A stretch of DNA of 64,000 bases, taken from a candidate division TM6 bacterium GW2011_GWF2_32_72 (lineage in GTDB: Bacteria; Babelota; Babeliae; Babelales; GWF2-32-72). This document shows positions 8,223 through 16,771 of the stretch, piece by piece. The stretch is from contig LBON01000004.1 of assembly GCA_000989525.1 (NCBI GenBank), forward strand, positions 1-64,000. The letters are read 5' to 3'. Position 1 is the stretch's first letter. Each line of letters starts with the position of its first letter. Under the pieces are notes generated by a model. It searched no databases. It saw nothing but the letters and a program-made list of their open reading frames with translations, and was not told the origin of the DNA. The position numbers and the translations under genes are program-made.

Positions 8223-10649
8223 ATGTTCAAAACCTCCAAATCCCTAATCCTGGCCTTATGCTTTGGGCTAATATTTCCAATTTCTGCTGAGGAATTAACT
8301 CAAGTCAATACAGCTGTTCAGGCCAAAGCAGAGCCAACACTCCAAGAACTAAACGCCAGAGTTGCCACACAAGCAAATATAACAATTTCACAAATTGAAC
8401 ACATAGTCATAGTTGTAAACAAAGGCGCACTTAAAAAGTTAAAGAAAAGCCAAAAAATCGCTATTACAAAAAATTTAAATAATGCAAAAGCTATTCTTGC
8501 TGAATCCTCTCAACAAGATGATGACGAAATATCTTTAGACAGCATACAAACTAAATGCGAGCAAATCGCCACAATCAGAGACTATGCAAAAAATGTTGCC
8601 ATAAATATAAAAAAAGAAATAGCTCCTTTTAAAGCGGTTAAAAACAAATCAATAAAAGCCGACCTTTGTATCGAAGAACTTTCTAAACATATTAAAAACC
8701 TTGAAAATGATGCTAAAGTTTTCTCAAAAATTATCTCTAACACTGGCCTTACACGATTCAATCAATGGTGGAAATCAGTAAATAATGCGAACAGAAAATA
8801 TGATTTGGCAGTCAATAGTATCTTGGTAGGATCTCTCATTCTTACTACAGCAATATTCATATCCCATATGGAACTATATGAATACATAGAACAAAAAAAT
8901 ACAACAAACGGAACCTCTTCATCAACATATACACCCAACGAATTACCATCAATCTGGAAACTAGGACCTTTGTTCCGGAGTACACAAAAACTTGCTGGTG
9001 AAACACCGCGCTTTGACAACAAAAATCGATTAATGAACAGAGGTAATCTAGGCATTGTAGGTACAATCGAATTAACTCTACGCTCCTTCTGTTTAGCCTC
9101 ACTTGCACCTCTTGCTTTGCCTGCAACAATACATGCTGGGTGCTCACCTCTTTGGAACAAAAAATGGAAACAAATTCAAGAATGGGCCCAAAAACAGGGT
9201 GAAATTAAAAATCAAGAACTTCAAGGTAAAGACACAACCGCGATAGATACATCATTACAAGCACCTACTTTACTATTCAAAGACGTAATAGGGTTAGAAA
9301 AACAAAAAGAAGAGTTGCAATCTGTTCTTGAGTGGGTAAAAAATCCAAACGCGTTCAGACAAATCGGTGCAAAAATACCAAGATGTATATTACTTGAAGG
9401 ACTAACTAGAACAGGAAAAACGCACTTAGTAGAAGCTTTAGCAGGTGAAATAAATAAGATTCTTAAAGAAACTGGCCGAGGCGGCCAATGTGCATTTAAA
9501 AAAATACAACTAAAAGAACTATATAACTGGTATGGACCTGAGGGTTCAAAAAAAAGCATGTTAAATAGTATAATGGATGACGCAGAAAGAAATTCTCCTT
9601 GTGTTGTTTTCTTAGATGAAATACACCTATTACAATTACAAAAAAATGCTAACCCACAACTTTTAAACGATTTCTTAATAGAATTAAATGATATCGTCAT
9701 TAAACAAAAAGATGTTATTTTCATTGCTGCAACAAATAACCCGCAACTTCTTGATAATGCATTAAAACAACCTGGCAGATTTGATTTAATAATAAGATTT
9801 GAAAATCCTTCTTTTGAAGAAAGAAAGGCTTATTTAACAGAAAAAGCCCTTTCAAATATATTAGAATTACCAGAATCAACAATTGAAACATTGGCTCAAA
9901 AAACTGATGGTTGTACTTTTGGTAGAATTCAGGTCGTAATAGACAAAGCCATACAAAAAGCAAAAATTTCTCAAGAAGGTTTAAATATAAAACACATAGA
10001 ATGCGCCCTTGATGAAGTTGTTTACAAAATGATTAACCAATCGGTTTTCTTACCTGAAGAAGAAAAAGAAATAATTTCAACACATATGGCTGGCCATGCA
10101 ACTGCAAATATACTACTTCAAGCAAAAGATAAAATTGAAAGATTAACAATTCGTAAATTCCAAAAAGATATCGAAGAAATTTCTCTATGGGATATAAAAT
10201 TAACCAATGACAACAGCGAAAAAAACCATAAAGACGAATCTCAATTAGAAGATTCTGTTGAATATGGAAAAATGTTCACTCTTCGCGACAGAAATTCTGC
10301 TAGTGTTGAAAGTTACAACGAAAAAATCAAACAACTTAAAATCACATTAGCTGGACACGAAGCAGAAAAAATTCTTCTTGGTTCAACGGCTCACTCATTC
10401 CATGAAAATGACTTCAAAGAAGCCCTATCAATAGCAACATCAATTATTTTTGGAAAACTAGATAAAAAAACACTTCCTAAATCTATTTGTGAAGAAAAAC
10501 AAAAAGAAGCTTACGATTTAGTCATAAAGTGCCAAGACGACGTAAAGAAATTGCTTACCGAAAATCAAAGCAAACTTGGCAAGTTAGCCAAAGAACTTCA
10601 ATATAAAGAAATATTAAATTTGGAAGAAATAAAAAACATCATCAAATAA
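8223..10649 (+). CDS. FtsH-like AAA protein with degenerate protease motif, exported or membrane-bound
   Basis: An 808-residue protein with the FtsH layout. It has an N-terminal signal-like segment, hydrophobic stretches at about residues 196-217 and 280-305, an AAA module from about 345, then an M41-like C-terminal part. Walker A is GLTRTGKT (about 394, normally GPPGTGKT), Walker B is VVFLDEIH (about 460), and the second region of homology holds NNPQLLDNALKQPGRFD. The peptidase motif HExxH is HMAGH (His621 and His625), so the catalytic Glu is replaced by Met, while a candidate third metal ligand Asp (HENDFKEAL) remains. It is therefore probably an inactive protease kept as an unfoldase or chaperone, like the FtsHi proteins of plastids. 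Weak homology in the first 190 residues leaves the topology open. Confidence 0.85.
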   Translation: MFKTSKSLILALCFGLIFPISAEELTQVNTAVQAKAEPTLQELNARVATQANITISQIEHIVIVVNKGALKKLKKSQKIAITKNLNNAKAILAESSQQDDDEISLDSIQTKCEQIATIRDYAKNVAINIKKEIAPFKAVKNKSIKADLCIEELSKHIKNLENDAKVFSKIISNTGLTRFNQWWKSVNNANRKYDLAVNSILVGSLILTTAIFISHMELYEYIEQKNTTNGTSSSTYTPNELPSIWKLGPLFRSTQKLAGETPRFDNKNRLMNRGNLGIVGTIELTLRSFCLASLAPLALPATIHAGCSPLWNKKWKQIQEWAQKQGEIKNQELQGKDTTAIDTSLQAPTLLFKDVIGLEKQKEELQSVLEWVKNPNAFRQIGAKIPRCILLEGLTRTGKTHLVEALAGEINKILKETGRGGQCAFKKIQLKELYNWYGPEGSKKSMLNSIMDDAERNSPCVVFLDEIHLLQLQKNANPQLLNDFLIELNDIVIKQKDVIFIAATNNPQLLDNALKQPGRFDLIIRFENPSFEERKAYLTEKALSNILELPESTIETLAQKTDGCTFGRIQVVIDKAIQKAKISQEGLNIKHIECALDEVVYKMINQSVFLPEEEKEIISTHMAGHATANILLQAKDKIERLTIRKFQKDIEEISLWDIKLTNDNSEKNHKDESQLEDSVEYGKMFTLRDRNSASVESYNEKIKQLKITLAGHEAEKILLGSTAHSFHENDFKEALSIATSIIFGKLDKKTLPKSICEEKQKEAYDLVIKCQDDVKKLLTENQSKLGKLAKELQYKEILNLEEIKNIIK

Positions 10650-10666
10650 TTTAATTGAAAAAACAC

Positions 10667-10704
10667 AAAAAAATAAAGGGCCACTTTTGGCCCTTTATTT
10701 TTTT
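10667..10704. terminator. Bidirectional terminator between FtsH-like gene and rpiB
   Basis: AAATAAAGGGCC and GGCCCTTTATTT form a perfect twelve-base stem around a five-base loop, with an A-run and a T-run on either side. It serves both convergent genes. Confidence 0.9.
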
Positions 10705-11149
10705 ACAATTTATTAATTTCTTTAATTCTATCACTATATTTTCCGTCTAATGGTTGCGCATTTAACCAAGCACTAACCAAAACAAAAGCCTGATCTTCTG
10801 AGAGATAATCTGCAGGCAAAACCAAAACATTAATATGATCATGTTCACGAGCTTGTTGAGCAACTTCTTTGCACCAAGCAAGTCCTGCAAAAACACCCTT
10901 GAATCTATTTGCAACAATTGACATACCAATTCCCGTGCCACAAATTAAAACACCCAAATCTGCCTTGCGATTTTGAACAAGGCTAGCAACTTTAGAACCA
11001 TATTCCGGATAATCACTCGGATTAGAGCTAAAAGAACCAACATCTAACCATTCAATTGGACGGCCCTCTATTTCTGACTGTGTCTTCAAAAATTCTTTTA
11101 GAGCCACGCCACGATGGTCAGCTCCAATTGCTATTTTTAACAATCCCAC
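10703..11149 (-). CDS. rpiB: Ribose-5-phosphate isomerase B
   Basis: RpiB interconverts ribulose 5-phosphate and ribose 5-phosphate in the pentose phosphate pathway. The 148-residue product shows the LacAB/RpiB hallmarks: the N-terminal strand with GADHRG, DVGSFS, the active-site CGTGIGMSI near the middle with the catalytic Cys, and the EHDHINVLVLPAD stretch. The open frame reaches a GTG at 11161. However, GTGGAG six bases before a second GTG at 11149 makes the latter the better start; a TTG six bases further in is also possible. It follows an unknown lipoprotein-like gene by a short gap on the same strand. Length is normal for the family. Confidence 0.93.
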   Translation of the reverse strand: MGLLKIAIGADHRGVALKEFLKTQSEIEGRPIEWLDVGSFSSNPSDYPEYGSKVASLVQNRKADLGVLICGTGIGMSIVANRFKGVFAGLAWCKEVAQQAREHDHINVLVLPADYLSEDQAFVLVSAWLNAQPLDGKYSDRIKEINKL

Positions 11150-11167
11150 TATATTCTCCACGAATAA

Positions 11168-11905
11168 TTAAGATTTTTTTTCAGATGATTCTTGCTTCTT
11201 ATCTTTACATTGCTTCCATGCTTTATAAGAACCAAGAAGTTTTTTATCCTTGAAACCCCATGTTAAAGTTCCAATTCTATCTACCTTTACAAATTCAAGC
11301 TTCATACAATTAACATCTTTAAGTCGAGCTTTTGCACTTTTAAATGAACTCATATCAAATGTTATCAAATAAGGCTCCCTAAAATGTAGTAAATAAGGCT
11401 CTCTATAAAAAGAATAATGATGCTTAAATAAATAATTATATTCAGGATCTAACTCAACAGATTTAATTGTTGGATTTATAAAAACTTCATCATCCAATCT
11501 TAATCTAACAGACCATGCGCATGCAGGATCCGTTAACATTTTAAATGAATCATCATATTTATATCCCAAAACATAAAATGAAATGTTTTTACGGTTTTCC
11601 ATAATTGCATCTGAAATTAAATCGGCCGTTTTCTGTTCGTCTAATCCAAGACGTTTTGCTGCAATTTGACCGTGAATTACTCGCACTTCTTCAGAAAGCC
11701 ACATAGCTGTTGCCATGCCTACAGTTTTAAATTCATCATAAATTTTTGATTCTTTTATATATTTTTCAACCTCTTTTTTATTATTTTTAACTGTAGTACC
11801 TTGATTAAATGTTTTTTTAGCCCAGCCTATTGGACGTTCACAATTAGGTAAAAACAACAATAGCGAAAAGCCAAAAAACATTTTCAACAAATTATATTTC
11901 TTCAT
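11168..11905 (-). CDS. Probable lipoprotein or exported protein, unknown function
   Basis: The 245-residue product begins with MKKYNLLKMFFGFSLLLFLPNC, a signal segment ending in LPNC. This is lipobox-like, though Asn before the Cys is unusual. The rest is soluble, with a helical middle part (EEVRVIHGQIAAKRLGLDEQK) and a beta-rich end containing two similar copies of a short motif, YSFYREPYLLHFREPYLI. I recognise no family. The GAGG before the ATG at 11905 is good. It sits directly upstream of rpiB and is probably co-transcribed, though no functional link is evident. Confidence 0.65.
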   Translation of the reverse strand: MKKYNLLKMFFGFSLLLFLPNCERPIGWAKKTFNQGTTVKNNKKEVEKYIKESKIYDEFKTVGMATAMWLSEEVRVIHGQIAAKRLGLDEQKTADLISDAIMENRKNISFYVLGYKYDDSFKMLTDPACAWSVRLRLDDEVFINPTIKSVELDPEYNYLFKHHYSFYREPYLLHFREPYLITFDMSSFKSAKARLKDVNCMKLEFVKVDRIGTLTWGFKDKKLLGSYKAWKQCKDKKQESSEKKS

Positions 11906-12006
11906 ACAAAGACCTCTTTACTTTAAAATCAAAAATTACGATACAACAGCCTAAAAAAAAGCTAAAATATTTACAAGTAAAAGCTCAATTACAATAAAGG
12001 AATCAA

Positions 12007-13233
12007 ATGATATACATAAATTTTTTAATAGCGTGGCGTTATCTTTTTGGCATCAAAGGCTCAAAAAACATCTCAATCATGGCGAAAGTATGTTTTTTGG
12101 GTATATTTATCGGCTCCTTTGCATTAGCACTTACAATGTGTGTTATGAATGGTTTTGAAAAGGCGACTCACAAAAAGCTTCAAGGGATTCATTCGCAAAT
12201 CATCGCGCATGCCAATGGTGAAAAATTAAATTTTGAAGCTATTGAAAATGAAATAAAAGAACATTTTCCAGAAATTGATGCCGTTGCCCCCAGTGAAGAA
12301 AAACAAGCAATTATTCAACAAAAAGATTCCGATGAAATTAATGAAATAATATCCATCAAAGCAATATCTGCGGAGCATGAACCCAAACTTTCTGAACTTG
12401 AACAAAAAATTACACTTCCTGCAAATTTTACAATCAAAAAAGCATTGCAAGATAATAGAATCTTAATTGGCCACAAATTGGCAAAATCTTTAGATCTTTC
12501 TCCTGGTAATGAATTAGAACTTTTATTTGCAGAAGAGGGACAACAAAATAGAAAAATCACTCTATCAAAACACGATGTTACTGTTGGTGCCATTTTTGAT
12601 ACAGGCATAGAAGAATTTGATGCAAATGTGATTTTTTGCTCAATGGATTTAATTCAAGAACTCTTTCCAGATTCAGGGGTCACACAAATTGGAATCAAGC
12701 TCAAACGTGGTGTTAATGAAAAAGAAACAATAAAAAAATTAAAAGATTCTCTAGAGTTAGAAGTTTATTCCTGGAAAGATCTTTATCCCGCTCTTGTTTC
12801 AGCATTGCAACTTGAAAAATACGCCATGTTCCTAATTCTTATTTTAATAATATTAGTTGCAAGCATGAATGTAATCTCTCTTCTTTTTATGCAAATCACT
12901 CAAAAAAAATCCGACATAGCAATCTTGCGATCAATGGGACTTTCTAGCAAAAACATATCTTTTATATTTGTTTTCATAGGCCTATTAGTTGCTTTTTTTG
13001 CAAGTTTAACAGGAACAATCACAGCCGCAATTGCAAGTTGGTTTTTAGAAACATATCCATTCATTCAATTACCAGATATCTATTATGTAACGCATTTACC
13101 CGCACAAGCTGAATGGTATATTTTTATAATTGTATTTTTAGTTGTTATGCTTCTTAGTTTTATTTCAAGCTGGATCCCTGCTAAATTAATTCAAAAACTA
13201 AACATATCTGAAATTTTACGGTTCGAAGCATAA
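12007..13233 (+). CDS. LolC/LolE-type ABC transporter permease
   Basis: The 408-residue protein has one N-terminal membrane helix, a periplasmic domain of about 200 residues, and three C-terminal helices, the topology of LolC/LolE permeases. The first helix region carries the family pattern FLIAWRYLFG and VMNGFEKA. The C-terminal part with VASMNVISLLFMQ and AILRSMGLSSKNI is the FtsX-like domain that couples to the ATPase. In the Lol system this permease works with LolD to release lipoproteins from the inner membrane for transfer to the outer membrane. No lolD-like ATPase and no second permease lie nearby, so the partner must be encoded elsewhere. AAAGGA precedes the ATG. Presence supports a cell with an outer membrane. 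Confidence 0.85.
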   Translation: MIYINFLIAWRYLFGIKGSKNISIMAKVCFLGIFIGSFALALTMCVMNGFEKATHKKLQGIHSQIIAHANGEKLNFEAIENEIKEHFPEIDAVAPSEEKQAIIQQKDSDEINEIISIKAISAEHEPKLSELEQKITLPANFTIKKALQDNRILIGHKLAKSLDLSPGNELELLFAEEGQQNRKITLSKHDVTVGAIFDTGIEEFDANVIFCSMDLIQELFPDSGVTQIGIKLKRGVNEKETIKKLKDSLELEVYSWKDLYPALVSALQLEKYAMFLILILIILVASMNVISLLFMQITQKKSDIAILRSMGLSSKNISFIFVFIGLLVAFFASLTGTITAAIASWFLETYPFIQLPDIYYVTHLPAQAEWYIFIIVFLVVMLLSFISSWIPAKLIQKLNISEILRFEA

Positions 13234-13289
13234 CACGACTAAATAAAGAATTTTTTCAATTAATAATGACATTTAAAAAAAGGAAAACT

Positions 13290-14444
13290 ATGAAGTGTAA
13301 TTTAATTGATGCCAATCTAAACGGGAAAAGAGTTTTTTTAAGAGCTGATTTAAATTTACCAATCGAAGCTCCAAACATCTTAAATGATTTCAAACTCCAA
13401 AGTATTTTGCCAACAATAGATTTAATTCAAAAAAAAGGTGGTAAAGTTATTCTAGCAACTCATTTAGGACGTCCCAAAAATCATGAACCAGAACTTTCAA
13501 CCATTCATCTTATTAGCTGGTTTAAAGATCATGATTACAATATTAAATTTCAGGATGATTTAAACGAGGCAATAAAAGATAGCAAGTCCAATGAGGATGA
13601 AATTTTATTATTGGAAAATCTTAGATTTTTTCCTGGTGAAAAAAACAAAGATCCAAAATTTGCCAAACAATTAAAACAATTAGCTGATTTTTATGTTAAT
13701 GATGCCTTTGGAGTTAGTCATCGAGATGATGCATCGCTAAAAGCGCTACCAGAGCTTTTTGATGATCAACATAAAATGTGCGGGCTTCTTATTAACAAAG
13801 AAATTTTAACCGCAGAAAAATTAATTAATTCACCTGCACACCCTTTTGTACTAATAATAGGTGGAAGTAAAATTGCAGATAAAATTCAAGCTATTCAAGA
13901 ACTTCTTGATAAAATCGACACCCTACTTTTATGTCCTGCAATTGTATTTACTTTTTTAAAAGCACAAGGCAAAGAAGTGGGTAATTCTTTAGTTGATGAA
14001 AGCTCTATCGAGCTTGTAAAACGAATCATACAAGAAGCAAAACAAAAAAAAGTAGAAATTATTTTCCCTCTTGATTACATAATCGCTAAAGATGATTTTA
14101 ATGGAGAACTATCTTTCACAGACAAGCCAGAAATTCCAGAAAGTTACGCTGGCGTAACCATTGGTCCAAAAACTATTGAGCTTTTTTCTACAAAAATTCA
14201 AAAAGCAAAAACCGTTTTTTACAACGGTTTAATGGGTGACTTAAAAAGGCCCGAAACACTAGAAAGTGTAAAAGATATTTTTAAAGCCATGGATCAATCT
14301 CAAGGATTAAGCGTAATTGGGGGTGGTGAATCTTCTGCGATCGCAACAATGTACGAGCTGAATAAAAATAATCAAGTTTCAACTGGAGGCGGCGCACTAC
14401 TTTATTTCATCAGCCACAAGAAGTTGCCAGGTTTAGATATTTAA
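13290..14444 (+). CDS. pgk: Phosphoglycerate kinase
   Basis: PGK transfers phosphate from 1,3-bisphosphoglycerate to ADP in glycolysis. Visible signatures are RADLNLP at about residue 20 (usual RxDxNVP), LLENLRFFPGE, YVNDAFGVSHRDDAS, the GGSKIADKI loop between domains and the nucleotide site GGGESSAIA near the end. Some positions are unusual, for example GGGESS where most have GGGDSA, but the chain is complete at 384 residues. The open frame begins at an ATG at 13266, but AAAAGGA lies inside it just before the ATG at 13290, which fits the family N-terminus. The stop overlaps the convergent gene by four bases. Confidence 0.95.
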   Translation: MKCNLIDANLNGKRVFLRADLNLPIEAPNILNDFKLQSILPTIDLIQKKGGKVILATHLGRPKNHEPELSTIHLISWFKDHDYNIKFQDDLNEAIKDSKSNEDEILLLENLRFFPGEKNKDPKFAKQLKQLADFYVNDAFGVSHRDDASLKALPELFDDQHKMCGLLINKEILTAEKLINSPAHPFVLIIGGSKIADKIQAIQELLDKIDTLLLCPAIVFTFLKAQGKEVGNSLVDESSIELVKRIIQEAKQKKVEIIFPLDYIIAKDDFNGELSFTDKPEIPESYAGVTIGPKTIELFSTKIQKAKTVFYNGLMGDLKRPETLESVKDIFKAMDQSQGLSVIGGGESSAIATMYELNKNNQVSTGGGALLYFISHKKLPGLDI

Positions 14445-14971
14445 AAAATTGGACAAAAGCTCAAAAGATGCAACGCCTTAAATAAATGATCGGCAACTTT
14501 TTTATGTTCATCATCTTTTTCAAAAATTAATATCCCATGATTATAATTTTTCATATCCCAGGAAATATAAGAAGGATGTTGAAAATCAAATTGGCTGGCT
14601 ATTGTTTCAACAATTTTTTCATCGGCCATAGCATCTTTTTTCATGCTATTACGAGATAATTCACGAACCATTCGATTGAAATCGTTAGCCTTCATAAACT
14701 TGGAAAATTTTACTGTGTCTTGCCATGGTGATGATATTTTTTCAAAAAATCCATCATTATGCATTCCTGCCACACCCTTCATAAAATCAAAGTCCGGATT
14801 ATCAACCAAATACGCAGCCTTTTTTATATTAAAACAATCTTTATCACAAAGATCATATAACAAAAGTTCAGGAACGTTTTCTTGATGTTCTAAAGATAAG
14901 ATTTTTTGGGGTAAACCATTTAGATATCTTAATATCTGAAGCTCTCTTTGAAGATCTCTTTCATCTGCCAT
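14441..14971 (-). CDS. Cytoplasmic protein of unknown function
   Basis: A 176-residue soluble protein without a signal peptide or membrane helix. It opens with a helical, charged stretch (MADERDLQRELQILRYLNGLP), has a Cys-containing DLCDKDCF around residue 42 and a C-terminal part with NYNHGILIFEKDDEHKKVADH. No catalytic motif or known family is evident. It converges on pgk, sharing four bases. GGGAG lies upstream of the ATG at 14971 at a suitable distance. Composition and codon use are like those of its neighbours, so it is likely a real gene. Confidence 0.6.
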   Translation of the reverse strand: MADERDLQRELQILRYLNGLPQKILSLEHQENVPELLLYDLCDKDCFNIKKAAYLVDNPDFDFMKGVAGMHNDGFFEKISSPWQDTVKFSKFMKANDFNRMVRELSRNSMKKDAMADEKIVETIASQFDFQHPSYISWDMKNYNHGILIFEKDDEHKKVADHLFKALHLLSFCPIF

Positions 14972-15143
14972 AATCGTACTCCCTTTGTGTGTTATGGTCG
15001 GTTTGCTTTTTACTTTATCCTTTTTATCAAGATGCCCTAGTTAAATAACAACGTCAACAACCTAGGGCCAACTTCCTGACAAATTCAAATTTAGCAAAAG
15101 AGAAAAGTACAAAGCAATAATTGCTAAAAACAATTGGTGATAA

Positions 15144-15176
15144 GATCCTTTTTGAACTATCTTATTCAAAAAGATC
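15144..15176 (+). promoter_or_regulatory. Strong hairpin in the 5' leader of the lipoprotein gene
   Basis: GATC plus TTTTTGAA pairs with TTCAAAAA plus GATC, with one bulged C and a nine-base loop. It lies about 70 bp ahead of the ATG at 15244. There is no T-run after it, so it is not a plain terminator. A regulatory or RNA-stabilising role is a guess. Confidence 0.35.
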
Positions 15177-15243
15177 CCTACTCTTTGGTAATGTTAAAAT
15201 AAATAATAAAACCAAAAGGGAAAGTAGTAAGGAAGGGGGAACA

Positions 15244-16284
15244 ATGAAAGCATGTATAATTAAATTATCTATTACAATATTCTGTTGTTGGAATGTTACA
15301 TCCTGTAGAAGTATTCATAGGCCCAATCATAATAAAATTCAAAAAATAACAACACATTGGGTAAATAAAAAAGAAAAATATAGTTTGCGCAGTCCATTGC
15401 TAGAAGAAACTGCCATTTTTAAATCATTTGATATAAAAAAATTCCAAAAATATATTTTACCAGAAGATGTAATTACAATCAGAGGCAGTAATCAAACAGT
15501 ATTAGGCAACACTCTATCAAGCCTTATGGAAACGGCAATCCAAGAGATTTTATCTAGTGCCAAAACATTTGAACACTTTACAATACTAAAACAAAAAGAT
15601 TTTAATTTTAAAGAAAAAACTGGATTTATAGTTTTAAAATTTAAAAAATATCCTTTTATTGCCAAGATTTCAGTTGAAAATCCCGCAAGCCTTACAATGC
15701 CATATTCAAAAGGCCTAGAACCCTCTTTTACATTTGCAATGAGTGGCGGTGCAAGCAGACACTTTACAGGCTTTACGCGAATTGAAAATTCAAATGAATT
15801 ACGCATTTTAATAAATAAAAATTCGGAATGGCAAAATAAATATATCATCCCCCAAAAATGGCACTGGTTACCAAAGAAGAACGGTTGGATCAATATAACA
15901 GGCACCAACATGGGTAAACAAAAAAAAATAACCATAACCGTACCTGCAATTTACGGCATTATCTGTGAGGCCATCGAAGAAACCAATCCACTTGATCCAA
16001 ATGACGAAACTTTACGTCAAGATATTTTAAATCTCACAAATTATTTAGATAATAAATTAGACCCAAACATACGAAACTTCATGCGCGACTCCATAACCAA
16101 TAAAATAGCAATAATCGATACAGAAAATTGTGTTGTAAATGTGGGAATCAAAGAAAAATTCACAATAAGAAGCTACTATGAATGGTACAAATATCTTGTA
16201 TTAAAAGTTACAAAAAATGCCTTTTTTAGAAATAAACAAGAAAGAAAACAAGTTCAACAAGGCATCAAATCAAAGTTGCTTTAG
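15244..16284 (+). CDS. Probable lipoprotein of unknown function
   Basis: The open frame starts at a TTG at 15121, but the strong AAGGAAGGGGG just before the ATG at 15244 sets the start there. The product then begins MKACIIKLSITIFCCWNVTSC, a signal peptide with VTSC as a plausible lipobox. That gives a 346-residue lipoprotein. The middle has a strand pair (GFIVLKFKKYPFIAKIS), then a Trp-rich stretch (WHWLPKKNGWINITG), and the end has KIAIIDTENCVVNVGIKEK followed by YYEWYKYLVLK. I noted a faint likeness to degenerate kinase folds in the strand-Lys and IDTE pieces but could not support it. The 3' end overlaps the convergent gene by 20 bp. Confidence 0.65.
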   Translation: MKACIIKLSITIFCCWNVTSCRSIHRPNHNKIQKITTHWVNKKEKYSLRSPLLEETAIFKSFDIKKFQKYILPEDVITIRGSNQTVLGNTLSSLMETAIQEILSSAKTFEHFTILKQKDFNFKEKTGFIVLKFKKYPFIAKISVENPASLTMPYSKGLEPSFTFAMSGGASRHFTGFTRIENSNELRILINKNSEWQNKYIIPQKWHWLPKKNGWINITGTNMGKQKKITITVPAIYGIICEAIEETNPLDPNDETLRQDILNLTNYLDNKLDPNIRNFMRDSITNKIAIIDTENCVVNVGIKEKFTIRSYYEWYKYLVLKVTKNAFFRNKQERKQVQQGIKSKLL

Positions 16285-16771
16285 GTCTTATCAAATTGAA
16301 TACTTTTTTAAAACCAGATCGACCAGCAGACTGAACTTTATTTCCCCAAGAATAAATTCGACCCGAGAAAGTAAAATTTTTCAACGATTCTTTTTTACAA
16401 AATTCTTTAAAGGCAGCGTATCTCAATAAAAATATAATTGCTGTGGTTTTATTTTTTTCTTCTTTAGATCTCAAAAAACAATTAACATCACAAAATATTT
16501 CAAAGTTTTGTAATTCCAAATTAATTAAATATTTAGAAAGAATATCCATAATCACATCAACATCAAAATCCATTTTTAACAGCACTATTTTTTGACGCAA
16601 AAAGTCATTATAAAAGACTGCAAAATCTTCTTTATCGCACTCTTCTAACTTTACAAAATTCATGAACTCATCGAACTTTTGAAGTTTATCAAACTCAGCG
16701 ACACAAAAAATACTGGCATGCATATTAAAAAAAATAAAAAAAGTACAAACCAAAGTAATTTGGTTCATCAT
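16265..16771 (-). CDS. Exported protein of unknown function, coupled to dnaA
   Basis: A 168-residue protein starting MMNQITLVCTFFIFFNMHAS, a signal peptide. The mature part is helical, rich in Glu, Lys, Phe and Asp; no motif is recognised. Its first ATG overlaps the dnaA stop (TAATGATG), so it is probably translated by coupling from the dnaA messenger. In most bacteria dnaN follows dnaA; an exported unknown protein here is unusual. A tail-to-tail overlap of 20 bp with the lipoprotein gene on the other strand shows tight packing. Confidence 0.6.
   Translation of the reverse strand: MMNQITLVCTFFIFFNMHASIFCVAEFDKLQKFDEFMNFVKLEECDKEDFAVFYNDFLRQKIVLLKMDFDVDVIMDILSKYLINLELQNFEIFCDVNCFLRSKEEKNKTTAIIFLLRYAAFKEFCKKESLKNFTFSGRIYSWGNKVQSAGRSGFKKVFNLIRPKATLI

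Noticed and set aside
9221-9724. Minus-strand open frame of 167 codons opposite the AAA module
   Set aside because: Lies entirely across the conserved Walker motifs of the FtsH-like gene; its Cys/Ser/Phe-rich protein looks like antisense translation.
15492-15935. Minus-strand open frame of 147 codons inside the lipoprotein gene
   Set aside because: No ribosome site; the plus-strand frame has a strong ribosome site and signal peptide.
15244-16284. Possible degenerate protein-kinase fold in the lipoprotein
   Set aside because: Only two short pieces (a strand with Lys and an IDTE motif) resemble a kinase. There is no glycine loop and no HRD or DFG motif.
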